Notes under the pieces: generated by a model
What the model was told of the DNA's origin: nothing
The model's input: only the letters and a program-made list of their open reading frames with translations
The model's database searches: none
Source of the DNA: Diphasiastrum complanatum
Taxonomy: Eukaryota; Streptophyta; Lycopodiopsida; Lycopodiales; Lycopodiaceae
Direction of reading: 5' to 3'
Assembly: GCA_029204225.1 (NCBI GenBank)
Contig: CM055092.1
Coordinates: 101,555,789 to 101,619,788 of the forward strand
DNA length: 64,000 nt
Position numbers and translations under genes: made by a program
Shown here: piece by piece, positions 9,872-20,158 of the stretch
Layout: each line of letters opens with the position of its first letter
Numbering within the stretch: position 1 is the stretch's first letter

Positions 9872-12800
9872 GCCCTGCTGACCTGATCCTGCCCTGCTGA
9901 CGACCGGATGACGCCCTGCAGACGCCCTGCGCCACTGCTCCTCGCCGGCCTACTCGCTCCCACCCCCCCGCTGATCCCTCACCAGGCCCCCTCATTGATC
10001 CCTCACCCCCCCCCCCTCGCTGATCCCTCACCAGGCCCCCTCGCTGATCCCTCACCAGACCTTGCTGACTCCTCACCCCCCCTCGCTACAGTTCTACCCT
10101 CCCTATGCTCACCCTCCCTCGCTGATTGTCCACTCCCCACCCTCACTGATGGTGGCTGCTCAACCCCCCTCGCTGACTGCTCATTACCCTCCCTTGCTAC
10201 ATCACCACCCTTCCCCTTGCCGCTGTCCAATGATGTGGCAGCCCTGCCTGTTGACGTGTCACCACCTGCCACGCAGGCAGAGAAGTCTGCCCACGTGGCA
10301 GCAGATCCTGCCCGGTCATGCCCACCGATTCCACCATTTTATGTCAATTCTGTTCCTACTTCTGACCCTATTCTTCCCACACCGACCATTGCTCACTCTT
10401 CTTCCTTCCCGACACCACAGCCTACAGCAAATATCCCATATACGACTTCTAAATCAACCGAACTTTTTTCCTCTTGGCAGGTCGATCAAATTAGAGCAGA
10501 TTTCCAGATTTTGCGACAGGAAATCTCACAGTTGAAAGGAACGGTTACCTCTTTGATCAATGAGAAGAACATATTGCAGTCCAAGGTAGCATCACTCGAA
10601 CAATCCATCGGGACCAAGCATGTTGTAGCGTCGGAATCCACCACCAATATGATATAGGAGCTAGAAACCAAGATTGAGAAGCAACAAGAAGAGGCCCTTT
10701 CTTGGGCATTCGCTTTGAAAAAGGGTACCAAGCCAAGCGCTACCATCATCTCCTCGGTTATCTCAACCACCATCTCGGAAGAAAAATCTCGAGACCAGAA
10801 AGCCCACAACATTAGAGTTCACGGGATCCCGGATACACAGGATGCCCTGGCTGAAGCCAAACGCTTTCTCGACACCATTGACAGAGGGGTTAGATGCCGC
10901 ATGGAGGACCACTTGAGATGCAGCCACACTCATTATCCGTTTCACTTCCCTTGAGAGTCGCCGAGATGCTTTGCGGTGCAGAGCTAAGCTACGTGGTACC
11001 ACTATCTATATGGACGATGACCTCACATATATCTAGGTAGAGGAGAGGCGTAAGGCCTTTCAGGTAGCCCGCGAGTCTGGCAGACGAGTCATTTATCGAG
11101 ATGGACGAGTGCGCTTTCTTGACAACGCTCCTAGCACTCCCAGTGCTAGGGATTTGGGGTCCCCGGGTTCGTGAGTGCCCCGGGGGCCCCATTCACACCA
11201 TCTCCGGATTGGAGTATGGAATTGTGATGGTATACCCTCATCTTCCATACCTGGTGACCTGATTGATTTCATCACTGGCAGAGATTTATTGCTTTTACGG
11301 AGACCCATGAGAGTTAGGAGAGAGGATTACCTATTTTTCCAGGATACAGATGGGATTCTGCATATAGACCTGAGACTAGATCAGCTAGTGGTCGTGGATC
11401 CGGAGGTGTTGCGTGTTTATGCAAGGATTCTCTTCACCCGAGCATCGAGTTCATCGGACACGATGAGCGTGCATGTTATATATGGATTCATATTGTTGTA
11501 CATGATATTGGTTTGGATAGGGACCTCTTTGTGGCGGCATGTATTTTCCTCTAGAGTCTTCGTCCTTTGCGGAGGACATAGGTTTACCCTACCTTGATTT
11601 ATTGCCAGATATTATCAGATTCGTCTTGCCCTTGACAATGATGAGATGGGAGTTTCCGGGGTTTTAGAGGACAACTTGGAACCTATTACCCCCTACGGTG
11701 AGCATTTATTATAGTTTGGAGAGGCCCATGAGTTAGCCATTTACAATGGCCTAACTTGCTGGCCAAACTTTGGCGGTTATACTTGTCAGTGGACATAGTG
11801 TTGTGGATTATCTCATGGGATCACCATCCTCCATACCTCTCATCTCTGATTTTCACATATCCCCCACCACTCTCTCTGATCAATCTTTTGTCTCCTTCGC
11901 TATCGGCCGCCTCCCACCTCCCCAACCATCCTCAAATTCCTTGCTTACACATGCACCCATGTATACATTCAGTTCTCTCCATACGCCTGTCTACCAGGAG
12001 TTTCTAGCCTTTTTACTCCATTCCTTTCCACACGATAGTACAGTCGAGACTCAACCTGCCTTTCTTAGCACCTCTCTTCATACCGCTGCTTCCTTTCCCT
12101 CCAAGCCCCATAAAGGCAGATGCACACGTCCCTCATCGCTACGACCTCTACACCCTCCGTGGTATGATGCCGAATGTCGCTCTCTCCATCACCTTGTCAC
12201 CCATGCTTGTACCACCCTTCCTGCTCATTCAGAGACTTCGTGACCTTGATTTCTCCACAAATATTGTTCTAGCAGTGATGGCTCTTTATGAGAAGGTCTT
12301 GTGATGTTTCTGACATGGCAGTGGCCTCCCGAGTCCAAGTAGCGTGGCATGACCGGGGTCCTTGATGCATCTAGCTCCAAGAAATGAGTCCGATAGAAAG
12401 CTGGCTTAACCCCTAACTGGTTACGCCAAGTCCGCTCTAGATATGTGCGATAAAGGAAGCGTCTGATACTCGTCATACTCTATACCGAGAATATATGGTT
12501 AAGTGGAATGATCAGCCTGTTGAGAATGCCACTTGGGAAAGAGGCAGCGTCCTTCGCAAGATTTTTCCACACTTTGTCTTAGAGGACCAAGACGGTTCTT
12601 AAGGGGAAGGGAGTGTTACGAGCACGTAACCAGTGCCGAACCCTAGGGAACACAGATAGGTCAGATACCACAGTCAGGGTCGTGTCCAGCGTACATGACC
12701 AACAGGGCAAGACAATGTGAGTAGTGTGCCCCAGCATGGTCCATAGCCATGGCGGGCCTAACACAGCCTAGGGACCCTGTCAGCAGGATAGGGCCCCTAG

Positions 12801-15800
12801 TTGGGTCCCGACGTGCAGTCGGCCACGTCAGTGCCACGTGGCCGACACTTGGCAGTTGCATGCTACCAGTCCTCACACTGGGCTAGGAGGGGCTTACTCT
12901 ATATCAGGGAGTAGGCAAGGTTGGGTGGATCAGTTAGTGTTTGCCCTACTGTGGTGTTAGGATCTATTACAGACATGTTCTGGCTAAATTATATGGTACT
13001 ATACTGCAGTCTGTTGTGAGCTTTGAGGCGGAGACTAGGAGACTACATGCCATGGGTCAGGCTGGTTTCGGAGCACATTATTCCACGGCAGATCACATCT
13101 TCACATTGCGAGCCTTGATTGAGGAGGCTAAGCACAGGAGAGAGGGTTTACTGTTGTTTTGTGGACTTCAGGAAAGCCTTTGATTCTGTTCCTCGTTCAT
13201 TGCTCATCCAGAGACTCCGAGACCTCGGCTTCTCCACCGACATTGTTCTTGCTGTGATGGCACTTTATGAGCATGTCCTTGGTTGTTTCCGGCATAGCAG
13301 TGGCATATCTGAGCACATCTGGAGCACTATTGGAGTGAAGCAGGGTTGTTCCCTCTCACCAATCCTCTTTGGCTTGTATATTGATGAGTTGGAGAGAGTC
13401 ATTACACAGGGTGGCGGTACTGGCTGCAGGCTTGGTGACATCTTGATTGCTATCCTCCTTTATGTTGATGATATGGTGTTGGTCTCACCGACCAGAGAGG
13501 GCCTACAACGACAATTGGATTGCTTGCATGAGTTTTGCACCAGATGGGGACTAGGGGTGAACATTGGGAAGACCAAGGTTATGGTCTTCAACACTTTGAG
13601 GGCATTCATGCAGCGACAGGAGCTTACTTTGGGCGGACAGATTCTAGAGGTGGTCCCTTCCTACACATACTTGGGGGTCCTTTTCTTAGGTCCTACTTTT
13701 AGCATGAGACAGGCCGCTACCACTCGACTAGGGAAAGGACATGCCTCCCTTGTTCAGCTAGAGCGATTTCAGGCCTCTCACCTCCTACTTGTATCATTTG
13801 GCATCTCCATCACAGAGCTCCCCTCCGGCACACATCAGTATGTGTCTCTCTACTATCAAGAATCTCCTCTGGTTCATGTGGAGGGTTGCTGAGGATCCAA
13901 TGGGAGAACTAGAACACTGTCCCCTACCAGATTGTCTAATCTGGTTAAGGCTTTTCGTAACTGACTTACATGAAAGAATGGGAAAACCTTACTGCTGTGT
14001 GGGAGTTCTAGTTCATAGGTGACCTCGCCTAGTCTCCTATTGATGGTAAAGGGACCACAATACCTTGGAGACAACTTAGCACACACTCTTGATTTGAGGG
14101 TTTTAGAGTCAACTGGGACTCTCAAGTAGACTTTCTCACCAGTGGAGAACTGCACATCCCGTCTGTGTGGATCTGCATAATGCCTGGCTTGATCCTGGGA
14201 CTGCCTAATGCTACGCTTAGCATGTTCTATCATCTGGTTTAGGTCCTCTAAAAAGTTTCTGGTTGATTCAACTTTTTCTTGTTTAAACCCTACAGCTGTG
14301 GGTGAGCGTGGCTGAAAACTGTACATCAGCATAAATGGGCTGTATCCCGTAGCTGAATGTTTGGTACTGTTGTAAGCAAACTCTAATATCGAGAGATACT
14401 CCTCCCAATTAGTCTGCTTCTTGCTGACGTATGCACGAAGCATATTCTCCAGCACCTGATTTACCCTCTTTGTTTGACCGTCCGTCTGTGGATGGTCGGT
14501 GGTACTCATCTTAAGTTTAGTATGGAGATGATGGAATATTGCCCTCCAAAAATTTCCAGTAAACTTACTGTCCCGGTCGCTGACTATGCCGGAAGGTAGA
14601 CCGTACAATTTAAACAGCCCGTCAACAAACAACCTCACTAGCTCTCGAGCTCTAACGGTTGTTTTGGTCAGAATAAAATGAGCCATTTTGGTCGGACGGT
14701 CATCTGTGACCCATATAGCGTCACTACCCTTTTGGGTTTTAGGCAGGCCTACTATAAAATCCATGGAGATGCTCTCCCATTTACCAGTTCGTCTCCGATT
14801 AGCTGACAGAGTTCTGAACTGCAGACCATAGGACTGTTGGGAACATAATGCTCCCCATGCAACTGGATCTCTCGGCCTTTATGCTGAAAGCTGAGGGTGT
14901 TCTCTTGATAGTTTCTGTGGAGGGAAGGTCCTAAACTGTAGAGCCAATCTCTCCCGAGAACAATATCTGTGTGATCCAGGTGCATTATCTGAAAGTTTAT
15001 TTCATCTTGGTACCCTTGAATACGAAGATTCAAATTACTTACCATAGTTTCCCATATTTTTTTATCTTCACCCTTAGCTAATGAAACTATGTACCTATGC
15101 TGACTAGGTACTTCTGGTAGTTTAAGCTTTTTAACCAGGGTGTAGTTGATGAAATTATGGGTTGCCCCATCATCAACCATAACTCTTACTGACCGGTTAC
15201 CAACTTTCCCATGCATACGTACTAGGTCATGCGGCCCAAAGCTAAAGGGTCTCGCTAGCATTGCAGAGGTCAGCTGGCAACAGTGTTCATGATCTTCATG
15301 ATACACTTTGATCTCGGAAGCTGCCGAGTCACTGGGGAAACATACAGTCTGAACAAGATGAACTTGTTTTTTATCTTTCTTATCTTTTTTAGTGAAAGGC
15401 CCCTTGGGACACTGTCTGACTGTGTGTCCCTTGCCCATACACACAAAGCACAAACGTTCTTGTTTGGCTTTCTCAAAATCATCTGGTTTTAAGGGCTGTA
15501 TGAGTGAAGGGCGTTTCTGAGGAGCTTCACCTTTAAATTTATCTTCTTTCTTTCTTTTTAAAAATTTCTTTTGAAATTGAAAGTCTTTTTGAGAAGGCTG
15601 CTCAGAAAGTGGCTGCTGTCTCGCCCTCTTCCTACCCACTGAATCATCATAGATTTGAGCATATCTGAGAGCTTGCTCAAGGGTAGTAGGCGAGTTTCTC
15701 TGGACCTCTACTTTATATTCATCTTTGAGGCCACGGACAAATCCCCTGATTTTCTGATAATCATCCATATTTTTAATCTTTAAAATTGCTTCTCGATACT

Positions 15801-18800
15801 GCGAGATATATTGAATGAGGGACTTGTCCATTACTGTTCTTTCCCAGGCTTCCCAGGCTCTATCAAGTTCATTTTCTGGTAGAAATTCTCTTAGGAAAGC
15901 TTCTTCAAAGGCTTTTCATGACCGGGGAGTCTGCCCAGTCTCCTGGAGATTTAACCACCACTTATAGGCCATAGGCCCTAAGGAAAGACTGGCCTCAATA
16001 GCTTGCAAATGGTCAGGGGTCTGTTTAAGAGCATGAATGTTCTTCCATTTGCTGAGGAAGGTTTGTAGAATGTCTGCATTTCTATCCTTCTCTTCCCCAT
16101 TAAAAGTAGGAGGCTTTAAATCTTTAAAAACACTGGGGTGAGACCGTAAAGTCTCACCCGAAACTGATGGAAGTGGAGAAGGGGATAACTGAGAAGTGGA
16201 GGGAAGGCTTCCTTTCGCGGAACTCAAAATCAAGCTTTTGAGTTCAGCGAACGAGTCGTCCACACTGGACTTGAAATTGGCTAATGCCAACTTCAGTTCA
16301 TCCACTTCTGTTACCAACTGGAGAAACTGCTCCTTGGTAACCAGTTCGTCGAGTTCTTCGGTGAACTGTTCCTGTTCTTCCAATTTCATTGGTTCCTTCC
16401 CTTTTCTGTAAGCCAAGGCTTCTGTTTCAAGCTCGTCGAAGCCTCTCTCCGGGGGTTGATTAGGTCCCTGAGGAGTGGTCATCTTCGGAACTGAAAGAGA
16501 GCTACCTTAACCTCTGAAGGAAAAACAAGTCTAAAAGACTAATTTACAACTGTACAAGGGAAAGGAAAGATGAGTTAGCTGTTTCTGAGGACTGTACTTC
16601 CAAAGAAAAGATGAAGAGGAACCCTCTCAGCTCTTTTACCCAAGATTTCAGATCTGCTGTCCCGGAAAATCTCCGTTTATGGTTCCAAAATAGCACCAAG
16701 ATTTCCGATTTCTTGAGTAGAATTGCTCACTGCTCTGATTGTAGACGTGGGGCTCCAAAAAGCGAGGCAAAGGACCTTAAAAAGTATAAAACTTTCTGAA
16801 ATTGAAAGCTGCCTACCCGAGGCTGATCTGACAGCATCTGAGTTGGTCCCAAAAAACAAGTTTGAAGCCAAAAAACCATTCCAAAATTTGGATTTTCGAT
16901 GGCACCCTGCTCGCTGATCTGTGGCAAGAAAAGTTGATGCCTAAACCTCTGAAAATCTTGCAAATCAGAAATGAGTTTTGACTCCTTTCTCTTCCCTGTC
17001 CAGCGCTGGCCCTGCTACTACTTTTTGATTAGAACTTACTCTAATCTGCTCAAAACTTGCTACAATTTTCAGATCTGAAGGCTAGCTATACTGTGATGGA
17101 TCTGCCCATCCTTTTCCCTTGGAATTCCCTTCTGAAATCCGAGAAAGACGTCCACAAAATCAAAGAGGAAAGCTGATCTAACAGTGCTGAAGCTGTACCA
17201 GACAATTCTCCTCCAAAAAACTGTAAGTTCTAGCAAATTGAAGGATTTTAAAGTTGGTCCTACAACGATTTTCCTCCTCTATTCTTTTCTGAGAATCTGA
17301 GAAATATTTCCTATCTTCTGATAGCTTTCTCTACTGCTGCTCCTGAACTCCCTAGGATGGAGATGGCTCTGATACCAGTGTAATAGATCCTAACACCACA
17401 ATAGGGCAAACACTAACTGATTCACCCAACCTTGCCTACTCCCTGATATAGATTAAGCCCCTCCTAGCCCAGTGTGAGGATTGGTAGCATGCAACTGCCA
17501 AGTGTCGGCCACGTGACACTGATGTGGCCGACTGCACGTCGGGACCCAACTGGGAGCCCTATCCTGCTGATAGGGTCCCTAGGCTGTGTTAGGCCCGCCA
17601 TGGCTATGGACCGTGCTGGGGCACACTACTCACACTGTCTTGCCCTATTGGTCATGTACGCTGGACACGACCCTGACTGTGGTATCTGACCTATCTGTGT
17701 TCTCTAGGGTTCGGCACTGGTCACGAGCTCGTAACAGTTACCCCCACGGCTTTATATGCGGCAGAGACATGGTATGTAGGTCTTCCTTCTTCACACTGGG
17801 CCAGTCTCTCACGATTACAGACCACCATGCTTGCTCGGTTGATTCGAGCGAAGCCTTCTGTTCCCCATGAGATTCTCCTGGCCGAGTTTGCAGTTCCACC
17901 TATACAGATCGAGGCAGTTCTTCAGCTTATCACCTATATACAGAGGATACAGGCGCTACCAGAGATAGACAGGCGATACATACAGGTTGCACTATCCTCC
18001 TCACAACGTCTTCATGATCAGGGCTACAAGCTATCATGGTTCTCTCAGGCCTCTCACCTCCTACTTGTATCATTTGGCATCTCCATCACAGAGCTCCCCT
18101 CCGGCACACATCAGTATATCAGAGGCTTCCTTTATCGCACATATCTAGAGCGGACTTGGCGTAACCAGTTAGGGGTTAAGCCAGCTTTCTATCGGACTCA
18201 TTTCTTGGAGCTAGATGCATCAGGGACCCCGATCATGCCACGCTACTTGGACTCGGGATTGTCACATTGCCTCAGATTCACATTGGGGCAGCTCAGGGTG
18301 TCCTCTCATCAGCTAGCTATTGAGACTGGGAGGTTCCACGGTATTCCCAGAAAGGAGCGGATTTGCCAGTTCTGCTCCCTAGGTGAGGTGGAGTCTGAGG
18401 AGCACTTTATATTTCGGTGCCCTGTATATTATGAGATTAGAGGACAATATCACTGCCTGTTCCGAGAGATGCCTACCACTCTACGATCTCTCATAGCTTA
18501 TGAGGACCCACGGTGTGTCGCTCTCATGGTACACGAGATGTCCAGACTACGGAGAGATCTATACGAGACACCCCAACATTTTACCTCACAGCCATTGATT
18601 ACTTCGTTCTTTACTAGACGGAGATCGCATGATTTAGTACCTGAGGATGAGGATTATGATGAGAATCACGACGAGGATGTTGGCCGCTCTCATGCTCATA
18701 GAGATCAGAGACAGTGTACCTCTCACCATCAGGATACCACCAGGATTACTAGACATTCTACGCAGGGGCGTACTACTACTACTATCACACATACACGTGC

Positions 18801-20101
18801 TCATACTCACAGACGCCGCCGGCAGACTCCAGTGCTTTCCCATACTGTGGCTCGCATTACATCGTTTTACAGCAGCAGCACAGCAGATGCAGCACAGCCT
18901 TGACATCTTACCCGAGACACATATGATTATTATTATGCACATTCTCGCATACGTGTCTATTTTAGGTTGCACTAGATGTTTTTCTTTATTACAGTTTGGA
19001 GACGTTTTTTATACGCTCCCATGGTTACCACATACATGACATATACTTCATTAGTCTTATATGCCTTTTGGCATGGAAAAGACATTAATAAAGCTTTCTT
19101 TCTTTCTTTCTCTCTCTCTCTCTACCAGTATATCAGGCGCTTTTTATATAGAGCGTATCTCGACCGCACTTAGAGGCGACAACTTGGTGTTAAACCCGCC
19201 TATTACTGGACTCATTTCATTGAGCTTGACACAGCAGGGTTCCCTGTTTTGCCACACTATCTGGACTCGGGATTATCACATAGCCTCAGATTTACGTTGA
19301 GACAGCTCCGCGTATCATCACATCAGTTGGCTATTGAGACTGGGAGATTCCAGGGCACCCCGAGAGAGGAGTGGATTTGTCAGTTTTGTTCCCTGGGCAA
19401 GGTGGAGTCGGAGGATCACTTTATCTTTAGGTGCCTTGTGTATTACGAGATCAGAGGGAGATATCACTGTTTGTTTCGTGACACACCTGTCACACTACGC
19501 TCCCTCCTAGCCTACGAGGACTCTAGATGTGTCGCACTCATGTTACGAGAGATGTTTATTCTATGGCAGGACCTATGTCAGACAGCCCAACGGAGTCATA
19601 TTTCTCAGCAGCAGATCACCTCTTTCTTTTCCAGGAGACGAGGACGAGACTTTGTATCTGATGAGGATGAGACAGATGACGACTTACATACCCACAGAGG
19701 TCAAAGATAGTGTCCCACTCATACTCATGTTGCTGCACGAGTTACCCGACCTATCAGGAGGAGGCCTCATCTCCCCAGACGACGTCATCGACCACCAGCA
19801 GTTCCTTATGCTGCAGCCCGTATTACATCCTTTTTTAGCATCAGCGGGACAGGATTCGGTGATAGTGTCATACCATATTCGTGAAAGACAGACAATTAGC
19901 ATTATATATGCTCCCATGTGTTTCATATATCATTGCATCCTTTTTAGTTTCAGTTTTCAGTTCAGTTTATAGTAGTTAGATTTGTATTTCTGTTATCTTG
20001 GAAACGTTTCATACGCTCCTACAGTTACCACATACTTGACATGTACTTAAACTAGTTTTATATGCCTTTTGGCATGGAAAAGACATTAATAAAGCTTTCT
20101 T

Positions 20102-20158
<57 letters not shown>

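Larger units (their letters stand above)
9869..12319 (+). mobile_element. LINE copy A: ORF1 plus ORF2 endonuclease, rearranged 3' part
   Basis: It begins directly after the (TC)n tract with a short leader, then ORF1 and the ORF2 endonuclease. At about 12240 the linker after the endonuclease jumps to an RT segment (LIQRLRDLDFS), an internal deletion. At about 12320 the sequence switches to an inverted LINE fragment. The 3' end is missing. Confidence 0.8.
13841..17736 (-). mobile_element. Ty3/gypsy chromovirus, internally deleted (no RT/RNase H)
   Basis: On the minus strand: LTR 17736 to 17379, primer-binding site TGGTATCAGAGCC (17377 to 17365), an 880-bp leader, gag-protease (16482 to 14752) and integrase (14764 to 13841). 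RT and RNase H are absent: the protease end is joined straight to the start of integrase at about 14760. The chromodomain and 3' LTR expected below 13841 are instead at 12477-12971 in the opposite orientation. Confidence 0.85.
17737..19124 (+). mobile_element. LINE copy C: ORF2 C-terminus and 3' end
   Basis: A LINE resumed directly after the gypsy LTR. ORF2 C-terminus to 18903, 3' UTR, terminal hairpin ATGCCTTTTGGCAT (19061-19074), box AAAAGACATTAATAAA, then tail (TTTC)4(TC)n to about 19124. The next LINE starts immediately after. Confidence 0.85.
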
